Positions 8,921 to 19,778 of a stretch of DNA of 64,000 nucleotides are shown one piece after another (the first letter of the stretch is position 1; each line of letters opens with the position of its first letter). Made by a program: the position numbers and the translations under genes. The notes beneath the pieces are model-generated. The model made no database searches, had not been told where the DNA came from, and worked only from the letters and a program-made list of their open reading frames with translations. The stretch is from Candidatus Scalindua japonica (GTDB lineage: Bacteria > Planctomycetota > Brocadiia > Brocadiales > Scalinduaceae): contig NZ_BAOS01000028.1 of assembly GCF_002443295.1 (NCBI RefSeq), positions 186,001-250,000 on the forward strand, read 5' to 3'.

Positions 8921-10429
8921 ATGACTGTAAGACCAGATGAAGTTGCTTCTATAATAAAGCAGGAAATAGAGAAGTACGAAGACAAATTAAAAATGGAGAG
9001 CGTTGGTACTGTCCTCCAGGTTGGAGACGGCGTTGCCAGAGTCTATGGACTGGATGACTGCATGTCAAACGAATTGTTGGAGTTTCCGGGAGGGATTTTT
9101 GGAATAGCCCTTAACCTGGAAGAGGACAATGTTGGCTGTGTGTTGCTGGGTACTGATAAAGATATTAAAGAAGGCGATACCGTAAAGACGACAGGTAGGA
9201 TTGTGGAAGTTCCTGTTGGAGAAGGAATGCTTGGAAGAGTAGTAAACGCACTTGGCCAGCCAGTCGATGGAAAAGGTCCAATAGTTTCAGATCAATCAAG
9301 GCCGGTCGAAGGTGCTGCTCCCAATGTTGTTGAAAGACAGCCGGTTGTTCAGCCATTACAGACAGGTATAAAGGCTATCGATTCTATGATACCAATTGGG
9401 AGAGGCCAGAGAGAATTGATAATTGGTGACAGGCAGACCGGTAAGACTGCTATCCTTATTGATACAATCCTGAACCAGAAGGATACGGGTGTCGTCAGTA
9501 TATATGTGGCAATAGGACAGAAACTTTCTACGGTGGCGGGTGTGATCAAAACCCTTGAAGAAAAAGGCGCTATGGAGAATTCTATCGTTGTTGTTGCTTC
9601 TGCAAGTGATCCTGCTCCTATGCAGTATCTTGCTCCTTATTCAGGTTGTGCTATGGGTGAATACTTCAGAGATAAAGGTGAGCATGCTGTTATCATGTAC
9701 GACGATCTTTATAAGCATGCTGTTGCGTATAGACAGGTGTCGTTGCTGTTAAGAAGACCGCCGGGTAGAGAAGCGTTCCCCGGAGATATCTTTAATCTTC
9801 ACTCTCGCTTGTTGGAAAGAGCTGCTAAATTAAATGATGAGCTCGGAGGAGGTTCCTTAACTGCTCTTCCGGTAGTGGAAACACAGGCCGGTGATTATGC
9901 TGCTTATATTCCTACTAACGTAATTTCAATTACAGACGGACAAATTTATCTTGAAAGTGATCTCTTCAATTCAGGTGTTCGTCCTGCTATTAGTGTGGGA
10001 TTATCGGTCTCAAGAGTAGGTGGAAACGCGCAGATTCCTGCAATGAAGAAGGTTGCGGGGGCGCTGAGACTTAATCTTGCACAACATAGAGAGTTGGCTG
10101 CATTTGCCCAGTTCGGTTCAGAACTGGACAAGGCAACACAGGACCAGTTATCCAGAGGTGAAAGGTTGATTGAAATATTGAAACAGCCTCAATATACACC
10201 TGCACCGGTAGAAGAACAGGTTATAATGATCTTTGCCGCTATTAATGGTCATTTGGATGATGTGCCGACTGAAAGAATAAAAGATTTCGAAAGTAAATTT
10301 CTGCAGGAAATTAGAGACAAACATTCAGGAATTGCTATGGCAATAAAAGAGAAGAAGAAGATTGAAGAGGATACTGCAAGTAACCTGAACAGGGTACTCT
10401 CAGAATTCAAGAAAGGATTTAACGCTTAA
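8921..10429 (+). CDS. atpA: F-type ATP synthase subunit alpha
   Basis: Non-catalytic nucleotide-binding head subunit, 502 residues, full length. Landmarks are P-loop GDRQTGKT (169-176), [19 protein letters not shown] in the middle and the [14 protein letters not shown] signature near 350. It lies between atpH and atpG, as expected. Confidence 0.97.
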   Translation: MTVRPDEVASIIKQEIEKYEDKLKMESVGTVLQVGDGVARVYGLDDCMSNELLEFPGGIFGIALNLEEDNVGCVLLGTDKDIKEGDTVKTTGRIVEVPVGEGMLGRVVNALGQPVDGKGPIVSDQSRPVEGAAPNVVERQPVVQPLQTGIKAIDSMIPIGRGQRELIIGDRQTGKTAILIDTILNQKDTGVVSIYVAIGQKLSTVAGVIKTLEEKGAMENSIVVVASASDPAPMQYLAPYSGCAMGEYFRDKGEHAVIMYDDLYKHAVAYRQVSLLLRRPPGREAFPGDIFNLHSRLLERAAKLNDELGGGSLTALPVVETQAGDYAAYIPTNVISITDGQIYLESDLFNSGVRPAISVGLSVSRVGGNAQIPAMKKVAGALRLNLAQHRELAAFAQFGSELDKATQDQLSRGERLIEILKQPQYTPAPVEEQVIMIFAAINGHLDDVPTERIKDFESKFLQEIRDKHSGIAMAIKEKKKIEEDTASNLNRVLSEFKKGFNA

Positions 10430-10440
10430 GAAGAAATACT

Positions 10441-11340
10441 ATGGAAAGTACCAGAGATATAAAAAATAGAATCAAAAGTATTACAAACATCAAACAGATT
10501 ACCCGTGCAATGGAGATGGTTGCCGCTAACCGTCTTAAAAAAGCGGAAGGTAGAGCGATATCCTCACGTCCGTATACTCAGAACATTACATCTATATTGA
10601 GTAATCTGACCGGGTCTACCCCTGAGAAGGCGCACTTCTGTGAGCCAAAAGACGAAGTAAAGAGGATTATGGTCTTACTAATTACTTCTGACAAGGGATT
10701 ATGCGGTGCGTATAATACAAATGCTATACAGTATACACTTAAATTTCTTAAGGAAAACTCCCAGAAGGAAATAAGCTTATATTTGATGGGTAAGAAGGGC
10801 AATATCTTCTTTCAGAACAGGCCATATACGATCGATGAGTATTATACCGATACAGTAGAAGAGATAGGGCTCTCTTCGCTGAAGGCAGGAGATCATAAAG
10901 TATCTGAAATAGTCGCTAAGATGATTAATGACTTTGAAGGAGGCAGTTTTGATGAAATTCATCTGGTTTATACGAAATTCAAAACCGTGATGAAATCTGA
11001 TCCTGCCCGGGTCAGACTATTACCTTTAGAGAATATTGATGCAGATGCCGCAGAGGCTGAAGGTAAGAGGGCTTTGCAGGGAGATAGCATTTTAGAGCCG
11101 TCTTCAGATGCAATCTTTTCTAAGCTACTGCCAAAATATCTTGAATGCCAGTTGCGCCAGGCAATATTCGAGTCATTGACAGCAGAGTATGCGGCGCGAA
11201 GAATGGCGATGATTGCCGCGTCAGAAAATGCGGAAGAGATAATAGGCGATCTTACGCAGGTGTATAACAAGGCAAGGCAGGAAGCTATTACCAAGGAACT
11301 GCTGGAGGTTGTGTCGGGGTCAGAGGCAATGGCAAGCTGA
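10441..11340 (+). CDS. atpG: F-type ATP synthase subunit gamma
   Basis: Central rotor shaft, 299 residues. The N-terminal helix IKNRIKSITNIKQITRAMEMV and the C-terminal RRMAMIAASENAEEII helix form the coiled coil that turns inside the head. LLITSDKGLCGAYN marks the Rossmann-like middle domain. It begins 11 bases after atpA; a 134-base spacer follows before atpD. Confidence 0.96.
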   Translation: MESTRDIKNRIKSITNIKQITRAMEMVAANRLKKAEGRAISSRPYTQNITSILSNLTGSTPEKAHFCEPKDEVKRIMVLLITSDKGLCGAYNTNAIQYTLKFLKENSQKEISLYLMGKKGNIFFQNRPYTIDEYYTDTVEEIGLSSLKAGDHKVSEIVAKMINDFEGGSFDEIHLVYTKFKTVMKSDPARVRLLPLENIDADAAEAEGKRALQGDSILEPSSDAIFSKLLPKYLECQLRQAIFESLTAEYAARRMAMIAASENAEEIIGDLTQVYNKARQEAITKELLEVVSGSEAMAS

Positions 11341-11447
11341 TTGTTGGTATGTCACTCTTCATGCTTATGAGTTAAAATATAAAAAGTCAATTGATAAAGG
11401 AAAACATAATTGATTTTATGTGATAATATGAAAATTAATGATAATAG

Positions 11448-12878
<1,431 letters not shown>

Positions 12879-12918
12879 TATTTAAACACTCTATTATGAA
12901 CAAGGTTAATATAAAATA

Positions 12919-13185
12919 ATGGCACAAAGTACTTATAATTTAGATGTAATTACTCCGGAGAAGATAGTCTATAGTAAAGAGGTAACTGCTCTAGTTGCCC
13001 ATGGGACCAGTGGGCATCTTGGTGTTCTGGCTCATCATACTCCTCTTGTAACATCACTTGAACCGGGTCCGTTTAAGATTACGGAGCCCGGTGAGAAAGT
13101 AGTTACAATGACTCTGGGTGGAGGTTTTATGGAAGTCAGAGGGAATAAGGTTGTTGTACTGGCTGATTCTGTTGAAGAACAGTAA
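12919..13185 (+). CDS. atpC: F-type ATP synthase subunit epsilon, short form
   Basis: This 88-residue protein consists only of the N-terminal beta-sandwich (YNLDVITPEKIVYSKEV ... GGGFMEVRGNKVVVLADS), which contacts gamma and the c-ring. The C-terminal helical hairpin that normally adds 40-50 residues and inhibits ATP hydrolysis is absent, and I see no frame-shifted continuation downstream. Short epsilon subunits are known, for example in green sulfur bacteria. The operon ends here against the oppositely oriented tsaB. Confidence 0.93.
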   Translation: MAQSTYNLDVITPEKIVYSKEVTALVAHGTSGHLGVLAHHTPLVTSLEPGPFKITEPGEKVVTMTLGGGFMEVRGNKVVVLADSVEEQ

Positions 13186-13191
13186 ATGATC

Positions 13192-13224
13192 AGGAGGTAT
13201 AAAATGGTTTTTAATAATCGGTAG
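13192..13224 (+). other. Orphan strong ribosome-binding site with a 6-codon ORF
   Basis: AGGAGG (13192-13197) lies 6 bases before an ATG (13204), yet the frame stops after six codons at 13222. The site follows atpC directly and runs into the oppositely oriented tsaB stop and a GC-rich hairpin. It looks like the start of a former downstream operon gene cut off by rearrangement or repeat insertion. Confidence 0.5.
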
Positions 13225-13927
13225 CCGCAGGCTTTAGCCTGCGCCCTTCCAGCTTTTCCTCTGCTTCTGATTTTCTTAAATATAGTGGTGCAAGCGCATT
13301 AACTTCACAGCGTCTACCATTTTCATATCTTTGCAGGCCTAATCTGGCAACGTTGGCCGCATCAGTAATACTCAGCTTCTGATCCGATAATATTGTAAGC
13401 TCTTTTTTTGCGAAAATATGTTTGTAAGGTGTTATGCCATCTCCAAAAATCAAGGTCGATTCAGGAAGGATGTCGATGAGCCTGTCAGGTGAAATAATTA
13501 AATAATCTGTAACTTTTTTATATGTATTATTGCTTCTTTCATAAATACACGCATAGACACTCTTTCTCTTTGCATCAATAACAGGACAAATGATTTTTGC
13601 GTTTGCGTAATTATCCTTTACATTCTCTACTAATACATCAAGTGTTGGTACGTCAATAACCGGCTTTTCCAATCCGTATGCCAGAGTTTTTGCGCATGTA
13701 ACACCTATCCTGAGGCCAGTATAAGAGCCGGGTCCTATACTGACGGCAATCAGATCTATATCATTCGGATCCCAGTTGATTTCTTTAAAGATTGATTCTA
13801 AAGAAGAGACAATCTCTTTACCGTGGCTCAAGTTTTTGCTATACGTTTTTTTGCAGACGACTCTGTTGGCATCACAGACTGCTATGTTTCCGATAAAACC
13901 TGATGTTTCGATACCTACTACTTTCAT
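13211..13927 (-). CDS. tsaB: tRNA threonylcarbamoyladenosine biosynthesis protein TsaB
   Basis: An ASKHA-fold partner of TsaD needed for the t6A modification of ANN-decoding tRNAs, 238 residues. The N-terminal GIETSGFIGNIAV phosphate-loop region and SIGPGSYTGLRIGV are diagnostic for the TsaB/YeaZ family. The C-terminus ends in GRRLKPAATDY, encoded by a palindromic repeat, so the native end is probably a few residues shorter. It converges with the ATP synthase operon. Confidence 0.9.
   Translation of the reverse strand: MKVVGIETSGFIGNIAVCDANRVVCKKTYSKNLSHGKEIVSSLESIFKEINWDPNDIDLIAVSIGPGSYTGLRIGVTCAKTLAYGLEKPVIDVPTLDVLVENVKDNYANAKIICPVIDAKRKSVYACIYERSNNTYKKVTDYLIISPDRLIDILPESTLIFGDGITPYKHIFAKKELTILSDQKLSITDAANVARLGLQRYENGRRCEVNALAPLYLRKSEAEEKLEGRRLKPAATDY
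13226..13243. repeat. Perfect GC-rich hairpin (CGCAGGC-TTTA-GCCTGCG), dispersed repeat
   Basis: Perfect 7-base arms around a TTTA loop lie at the convergent atpC/tsaB junction. The sequence matches a REP-like element common in many bacteria and overlaps the end of the tsaB frame, so the last residues of TsaB (RRLKPAATDY) are repeat-encoded. It may also act as a bidirectional terminator. Confidence 0.6.
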
Positions 13928-14075
13928 ATTGATCGAGTATAAATATAGCTTTTTTTATGCAGGGTGATTGCTTCACTTTAACCAAAAAGTCCACGAAACA
14001 CACGAACAAAAAAATATTTGTTTGATATTTCATGATTTTGCAGAGAAAGTATTTTGCTGTATACCGAGGCAAAAC

Positions 14076-14813
14076 TCAGTGGTCAGTATGTCCTGGCCTT
14101 GAGTCTTTGTGGATCCACTCCCAATTCTCGTTCATGTAAGACCATGTCTTGCTTCCGTCCGGCCAGAAGTACCAGCCACCGGTAGCGGCAAAGTCTTTCC
14201 ATTCACCAACATATTTGTTGCCATTAGTAAATATTCGAGTACCTTTTCCATTACACATGCCATCAGCCCATTCTCCGTCGTATTTACCACCTTCTACAAA
14301 AGTAAATATACCCTGTCCGTTTTTCTTTCCCTCTTTCCATTCTCCTTCGTATGTACCTAGGTCCGGCATGAACAGTTTTCCCTGTCCATCTCTTTTCCCA
14401 AGCGCCCAGTCTCCTTCATATATTACTCCATTTGTAAAAGTATCTGTTCCCTTCCCATGTCTCAAATTGTCACTCCACTCTCCTGTGTAATTGCCACCGT
14501 CCGAATATGTATAGGTGCCCTGCCCACTCCTTCTGCCATCCTTAAACTCACCTTTGTATTGAGTGCCATCAGGGTATACTTTCGTGCCTCTACCGTTTTC
14601 ACAGTCACCTTCAGTGCATTCTCCGTCCTTTCTTTTTTCATCGGCAGCTTTTTCTGTCGATTTCGCTACTGCTTTTTGCTCTGTTGCTGTCCCCTCTGTG
14701 TTCGCTTCCGGTTCAGCCCCGAATGTGTCTTTGGTAGTTAAGCAAATATTTAATATCAAAATCACAATTAATAGCGATTTTCTTTTTATTATGTTTGTCA
14801 GTACTCTTCTCAC
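14076..14813 (-). CDS. Secreted MORN-repeat protein
   Basis: This 245-residue protein has a signal peptide (about 1-32, basic then hydrophobic, AFG-type end). A charged linker follows, then roughly six MORN repeats of the pattern Y-x-G-E-W/F-x-x-G-x-x-x-G-x-G between residues 85 and 225. MORN repeats form extended beta-hairpin rods that bind lipids or proteins. It is expected in the periplasm or cell envelope. The upstream gene on the same strand (unknown, 14855-15754) may be co-transcribed, with 41 bases between them. Specific function unknown. Confidence 0.82.
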   Translation of the reverse strand: MRRVLTNIIKRKSLLIVILILNICLTTKDTFGAEPEANTEGTATEQKAVAKSTEKAADEKRKDGECTEGDCENGRGTKVYPDGTQYKGEFKDGRRSGQGTYTYSDGGNYTGEWSDNLRHGKGTDTFTNGVIYEGDWALGKRDGQGKLFMPDLGTYEGEWKEGKKNGQGIFTFVEGGKYDGEWADGMCNGKGTRIFTNGNKYVGEWKDFAATGGWYFWPDGSKTWSYMNENWEWIHKDSRPGHTDH

Positions 14814-14854
14814 AATACAGCTCCTTAAATAAATATGTGTTCATACAAATAGTT

Positions 14855-15754
14855 TCAGTTTGGTGAATCATACTTTTGCTGTTGATGCTTAAGCCAATAG
14901 CCTTCGACCATTCCACCAATTGCACAAAGAACAAGTTTATCGAAAGATAAAGCGGGTTGGTCGGTATCAGATTGGCTGGACTGCCTCAACTCTTCAAGGA
15001 AATAGCTTTCATTTACCTGTAAGATATGTTTGTTCTTTTTCAGGAAATCAGCAACAATGATACCTGTTGATTCCATAAACTTACCTTTATTGTTCAGGTC
15101 ATCTAAAGATGTACAGCTTTTTGTAAAACCCTGCACGCTACAACTGAGAAGGTCACCGATCATTTCCGTAAAGGTCTGGTATGTTTTCTGCCCCTCTCCC
15201 ATTGTAACGGTAAACTTTCGTCCTTTCTCCGGAAAAGCTACTTTATTAAAAACCTCGACCAATAGATCACCAATATCTACTTCAAGTCCGGCCTTTTCTA
15301 TTTTTTTTCTCACAAGCTCAAGAACCGTTTTTGTTATATCAGATGGTAAAATGCCTTTGAGCCTGCTCTTAAGATTTTTCATATGTTCAGGCAATATGTC
15401 GTTTATCGATTTATCTGAATCCTCTTCGTCGCTTGTGGACAGTCTGGCTGAAAGACCAAGTGTCTGCTGTGCTATCGAAAACCCGACCCTATAGAGTATT
15501 GCATGGTTTTTTGAATATTTATTGTCGAGGTATTCGTATACCATTACCGCCAGTCGTTTTGAATCAAGGCCTTTGTCACCATCAGGATCATAATCGTCCA
15601 GCACCTTATGTAACTCATCACAACAATCATATTCCTCACGTATCTGCTTTGTGGTCAGGTCCTGATGGGTCCCATACCACATTAAATAGTTTGTTCCCAC
15701 ATTTACAGACAATTCTAAGATTATCTGCAAGTCGGAATCGCTAATGTTATTCAC
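14855..15754 (-). CDS. Unknown acidic cytoplasmic protein
   Basis: I do not recognise this 299-residue protein. It has no signal peptide or transmembrane helix, is rich in Asp/Glu/Ser and looks largely alpha-helical. A DYDPDGDKGLD segment near residue 55 resembles an EF-hand-like calcium loop, but it is single and unsupported. It lies upstream of the secreted MORN-repeat gene on the same strand. Coding reality is supported by length and by the absence of a competing frame. Confidence 0.6.
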   Translation of the reverse strand: MNNISDSDLQIILELSVNVGTNYLMWYGTHQDLTTKQIREEYDCCDELHKVLDDYDPDGDKGLDSKRLAVMVYEYLDNKYSKNHAILYRVGFSIAQQTLGLSARLSTSDEEDSDKSINDILPEHMKNLKSRLKGILPSDITKTVLELVRKKIEKAGLEVDIGDLLVEVFNKVAFPEKGRKFTVTMGEGQKTYQTFTEMIGDLLSCSVQGFTKSCTSLDDLNNKGKFMESTGIIVADFLKKNKHILQVNESYFLEELRQSSQSDTDQPALSFDKLVLCAIGGMVEGYWLKHQQQKYDSPN

Positions 15755-16036
15755 TCTACACTCACCTTTTTAAATTACAGAGACATCAAATGTTAAATAT
15801 CATATTATTATAAAGGAGTGTTTTTGTTAAGCAATACAAATCATGGTTAATGTAGAAATGAATCTCAACTAAACTGCCAAACAAAGTACTAAACAAAAAA
15901 GGAGATTTTATGATATAATAATGCGTTTAGTATTCAGGAATAAATTCATAGAATAACATAGTAATAGTGCTTTTGCTTGTTCTCGGACAGCTTGATTAAA
16001 ACTGACAATAAAAGTTTTTTGTTTAGCAAGATAGAG

Positions 16037-17749
16037 ATGAAATCTCAAAATGAACTACTCCAGACATTAACAAGAGTGGATGGTAAGCCTTACCCTGCTT
16101 ATAAGGTTATAAAAGGAGGTTATGAATGCCATGGTTATAAAATGTGGATTGACCATGTCCAGGGAGACCCATTTGCCGTTCCAAGTAAAGCAAGAGTCAG
16201 AATCCCTATAAGTACAGCCGGATTCCCTGGAAATACATATCATAATGAGTGTAGGAAAATTGCCTTATGTGATTTTCTGACGAGACGGTTTTATCATTCC
16301 ATTATAAAACATAATACACAAAGAGAGGGCTCTGGGAAAAGTGGTGCTATAGAAATAGACCGTCCGGGTCAGGAAGTACTAAAAACATCTGCCATGGTAA
16401 TAGTAAATAATAATATCGAAGCGCGATTTCTGGTTGGACTACCCGCTTTTGGGCGTAAGATCGCCGGCAAAATAGCCGCACGAATGTTCTCGGAAACTAT
16501 TCCACTGATTGTAAATGAGTCATTGTGTTATGAAAGACTCTCGTCAGACATATTGTATCGCCATATCGAGACCATTGAAGACGCTGAATTTATCAGGGAT
16601 GGTCTGTCGGGACAGGATTTGATCGCATTTATCGTAGATAATGCTGTGCTCCCCAGAGCAAGTGGTGTTGACCCACGACCACTCAGGTCGGAAGGAGTTA
16701 TCCATTTCCAGGCTTGTCAATCGATGAGAGTAAGTATGACATTGCCAAATCATGGTGAGGTAACAGGGATGGGCATTCGTAAGGGAGTGACATTGATTGT
16801 CGGTGGCGGTTATCATGGAAAATCAACTCTCTTAAGCGCATTGGAGTATGGTGTCTATAACCACATTCCTGATGACGGCAGGGAGTTTGTAGTAACTAAT
16901 TCTGATGCTGTCAAGATAAGGGCGGAGGACGGACGCAGTATTCAAAACCTGAATATAGACCCCTTTATCTCTAATCTGCCGTTTAATCAGGATACCACGG
17001 GATTTTCTACTGCCAATGCCAGCGGAAGTACATCTCAGGCAGCTAATATCCTGGAGGCGCTCGAAGTGGGAGCAAAAACACTTTTACTGGATGAGGACAC
17101 ACTGGCAACAAACTTTATGATTCGTGATTTACGAATGAAGGCCCTTATCGCTAAGGACAAAGAACCGATTACGCCGTTTGTAGAACATGTTCGCAGTCTT
17201 TATGAAGAGAAAGGGGTCTCAACCGTGATTGTTATGGGAGGAAGTGGAGACTACTTCAGTCTGGCTGACGCGGTTATAGGGATGATTGAATACAGGCCTC
17301 ATGATTTGACCTCACAAGCCCATCAAATAGTTAAAGAAAGTCCTGCTATAAAAAGACTGGATACCATATCTCTTTCATTAACACAGCGCATTCCATTACC
17401 AAATAAACTGAGTGCGGAGAGAGGTAAAAGGTCGGTGGATATCAAGATAGATGAACTTCTCTACGTGCAATTCGGCATACATAAAGTCCAGGTCAGCGCA
17501 GTCGAACAACTTGTACATCCCAGTCAGTTGAGGGCCATAGGCTATGCTATTCACTATGCCAGCCGATATATTGACGGAGAGAAAAGCATAAAAGAAATTT
17601 GCCGGTTAGTTTTGGCAGATATTCAAGAAAAAGGGCTGGACTGCTTAAGTGACCGGGAAGCAAGGGGTGATTTTGCTGAATTCAGAAGTTATGAACTTTC
17701 CGCTACATTGAACCGATTCAGGGCATTAATGGTAAAGCAAAGAGCCTGA
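16037..17749 (+). CDS. ABC-class predicted ATPase (PF09818 type)
   Basis: This 570-residue protein of the 'predicted ATPase of the ABC class' family carries Walker A GGGYHGKST near residue 257 and a LLLDEDTLATNF Walker B-like segment about 100 residues later. Its N-terminal domain (YECHGYKMWIDHVQGDPFA, then SKARVRI) is characteristic. There are no membrane segments, so it is not a transporter. I prefer the ATG at 16037 because homologues start close to the LLQTLTRVDGKPYPAYK segment; the frame is open further upstream to a TTG at 15977. The cellular role of the family is not established. Confidence 0.85.
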   Translation: MKSQNELLQTLTRVDGKPYPAYKVIKGGYECHGYKMWIDHVQGDPFAVPSKARVRIPISTAGFPGNTYHNECRKIALCDFLTRRFYHSIIKHNTQREGSGKSGAIEIDRPGQEVLKTSAMVIVNNNIEARFLVGLPAFGRKIAGKIAARMFSETIPLIVNESLCYERLSSDILYRHIETIEDAEFIRDGLSGQDLIAFIVDNAVLPRASGVDPRPLRSEGVIHFQACQSMRVSMTLPNHGEVTGMGIRKGVTLIVGGGYHGKSTLLSALEYGVYNHIPDDGREFVVTNSDAVKIRAEDGRSIQNLNIDPFISNLPFNQDTTGFSTANASGSTSQAANILEALEVGAKTLLLDEDTLATNFMIRDLRMKALIAKDKEPITPFVEHVRSLYEEKGVSTVIVMGGSGDYFSLADAVIGMIEYRPHDLTSQAHQIVKESPAIKRLDTISLSLTQRIPLPNKLSAERGKRSVDIKIDELLYVQFGIHKVQVSAVEQLVHPSQLRAIGYAIHYASRYIDGEKSIKEICRLVLADIQEKGLDCLSDREARGDFAEFRSYELSATLNRFRALMVKQRA

Positions 17750-17926
17750 CGTGAAACAAACTATAAGCCGGCAGCATCTGGACAACAACGAGAGCATATT
17801 AAAGCATATTTTCCTCTTTAAACCGTTTAGTTGAAATGCTATATTAATTCCGGTATTTAAACCCTTTTTCAGAAATTACATACTGGTATATCCTTTACAA
17901 AACTTGTACAAAAAGGAGAGAAAGTC

Positions 17927-18598
17927 ATGAATAAAATATATCCAACATTTTTTTGCTTATTAGCAATTACATTAATTTCTCTTGTATTGCTTAGTAGTGG
18001 ATGTATTAACCAGCCCGAAAGAGTTGTTGTCCTGGATAAAAAATTAAATACCCTGTCCAAAAGCGTTGATGACATAGAGCCGGAAATCAATGTTCTCAGA
18101 GATAAGCTTGATACACAACAGTCAGGGATTGGAACTATACTGAACACTCAAAGTACAATTAAAAGCCACCTGGAAGAGGGATTAGCAGAAACCGAAAAGA
18201 TGATTGATGAGATCAAAAAAAATCTGGTACTCATAGATGAAGATAAAGAGATAATGAAAGCCCAACTTGATGCAGTGGGGCCACAGATACAGGAACTAAT
18301 TGCTCAAATTGAAGATTTAAGAACTCAGCTGGAAGGATTGGGGGGTCAGTTGCAAAAATTAGAATCTGTTTCAAAACCTTCCGATACAGAAATAAGCCGT
18401 ACCAATGAGTTATTAGACAGTGCAATTAAATTGTACAGACAAGATAAATTTGAAGATGCTATTTTAAAATGGGAAGAAGTCCTTGCTTATAACCCTGATA
18501 AACTTGATGCTGAATTCAACATAGAGATTGCAAAAGACAGGATCAAACAGAAGCAGATACATGCAGAGTTGAAATCATTGCTTATTCAGAGGAAATAG
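17927..18598 (+). CDS. Lipoprotein with coiled coil and C-terminal TPR-like repeat
   Basis: This 223-residue protein has a lipoprotein signal (hydrophobic stretch, then LSSGC with lipidated C26). A long heptad-rich coiled coil follows (about 35-145), then a C-terminal TPR-like unit (AIKLYRQDKFEDAILKWEEVLAYNPDKLDAEFNIEIA). The layout recalls YbgF/CpoB-type envelope organisers, but the order and length differ, so I give no name. AAAGGAG precedes the ATG. It is predicted to be anchored in a membrane facing the periplasm. Confidence 0.72.
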   Translation: MNKIYPTFFCLLAITLISLVLLSSGCINQPERVVVLDKKLNTLSKSVDDIEPEINVLRDKLDTQQSGIGTILNTQSTIKSHLEEGLAETEKMIDEIKKNLVLIDEDKEIMKAQLDAVGPQIQELIAQIEDLRTQLEGLGGQLQKLESVSKPSDTEISRTNELLDSAIKLYRQDKFEDAILKWEEVLAYNPDKLDAEFNIEIAKDRIKQKQIHAELKSLLIQRK

Positions 18599-18624
18599 AC
18601 AAGGCTCAAGTCTTTGTCACGATA

Positions 18625-18680
18625 AAAACCATCCTTCGGCTCCGTCCCGTGTGACGTCATCCTGAGGGAGTCGAAGTGCT
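18625..18680. repeat. Dispersed 'TCATCCTGAGGGAGTCGAAG' repeat
   Basis: Between two convergent genes, CCTTCGGCTCC is followed by CATCCTGAGGGAGTCGAAG, an imperfect inverted arrangement. This motif recurs as a non-coding repeat in many bacterial genomes; degenerate relatives occur here near 360-385 and 36665-36750. It may form a hairpin at the convergent gene ends. Confidence 0.5.
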
Positions 18681-18714
18681 ATCAGTATTGATTCTCCATC
18701 TATTGTTAATTTAC

Positions 18715-19602
18715 TTAAGAAGAAGGTTTACGTATAAGAAAGTTTTCTTCCAGTTCCTTATATTTCTTTATGTTAATGAGCTCTTTGTAATCTTGAAATG
18801 ATGAAATGTTCTCAAAGCCGGAGGTGGTACCATTCTCTTTGAGAAAGCGAAAGCAATCTTCAATTGCCCTGGTTGCGGCAAACAGTCCGGATAGTGCAAA
18901 GACTCCTATTTTGAAACCATTTTCTTCCAATTCTCTTGCATTAAGGCAGGGAGTTTTTCCTCCTTCTATCATATTTGCTAATAGCGGCTCATTGGGGAGC
19001 GCTGATGGTATCTTCTTGAGTTCTTCTTCTGTTTGAGGTGCCTCAATAAAGATGATATCTGCACCTGCCTCATAATATGCTTTGCCACGCCTGGTTGCTT
19101 CCTCCAGGCCCAATTCAGCACGTGCATCCGTTCTTGCAACTATTACCAGTCCACTCTCTCCACTGGCAAATCTGGCTGCACGTATTTTCTCTACATGCTC
19201 TTCCATGGTGATGACATGTTTGCCATCAAGATGGCCACATCTCTTTGGCCACATCTGGTCCTCCAGAATAACACCTGCAATTCCAAGATTGACAACATCC
19301 TTAATTGTACGTACAACGTTGACAGGATTTCCATAGCCTGTGTCAATATCGGCAATAAGAGGTATATTTACGGATTGAGAAATATTCCCTGCAGCATTCA
19401 GCATTTCAGTAGCTGTTAACAGACCATAGTCAGGATAGCCGAGGAGTGACCCTGAGATACCAAAACCGGAAGTAAACAATACCTCAAAACCTGTCCTTTC
19501 TGCTATTTTGGCTGATAGGCAATCATACACACCCGGACTCAATATTATGCCCGGTTCCGCTAATCTTTTACGAAGCAAATTGCTTTTGTTCATTTTTTTC
19601 AA
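18715..19602 (-). CDS. PEP mutase / isocitrate lyase superfamily enzyme
   Basis: A TIM-barrel enzyme of 295 residues. The Mg2+-binding IADIDTGYGN (D85, D87) and the active-site loop WPKRCGHLDGK (K120, C122, H124) are present. The KRCGH form is typical of lyases such as 2-methylisocitrate lyase and of proteins annotated as carboxyvinyl-carboxyphosphonate phosphorylmutase. The cysteine points to C-C lyase chemistry rather than PEP mutase. No methylcitrate or glyoxylate pathway gene is nearby, so the substrate is open. Confidence 0.82.
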   Translation of the reverse strand: MKKMNKSNLLRKRLAEPGIILSPGVYDCLSAKIAERTGFEVLFTSGFGISGSLLGYPDYGLLTATEMLNAAGNISQSVNIPLIADIDTGYGNPVNVVRTIKDVVNLGIAGVILEDQMWPKRCGHLDGKHVITMEEHVEKIRAARFASGESGLVIVARTDARAELGLEEATRRGKAYYEAGADIIFIEAPQTEEELKKIPSALPNEPLLANMIEGGKTPCLNARELEENGFKIGVFALSGLFAATRAIEDCFRFLKENGTTSGFENISSFQDYKELINIKKYKELEENFLIRKPSS

Positions 19603-19655
19603 TTTTAGACAGGATTAACCGGAAGTACAAGATAATTACTCTTTCCAGATTCAAT

Positions 19656-19683
19656 CTTGCCCGCCTATATCTATTCGGGCAAG
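19656..19683. repeat. Palindromic repeat CTTGCCCG...CGGGCAAG
   Basis: Perfect 8-base arms surround a 12-base loop in the gap between the lyase and the AddA-like gene. It belongs to the same loose GC-rich family as the copies near 34678, 36102, 43730, 44447 and 45302 (TGCCCG ... GGCGGGCA). Origin unknown. Confidence 0.6.
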
Positions 19684-19722
19684 CAGACTGAACCAAAACA
19701 TTTTAAAACAAGGACAAACAAG

Positions 19723-19752
19723 TTCCCGCCCGCCCTTACCGTTCGGACGGGG
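19723..19752. repeat. GC-rich palindromic element (CCCGCCCG...CCGTTCGGACGGG)
   Basis: This short element shares CCCGCCCG and CCGTTC-x-GACGGG blocks with the two copies embedded in the AddA-like gene (22019-22062 and 22757-22805) and with one at 43332-43370. It lies just outside the 3' end of that gene. Confidence 0.55.
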
Positions 19753-19778
19753 TCCATACCATCCAGGTAGATCTTTTT

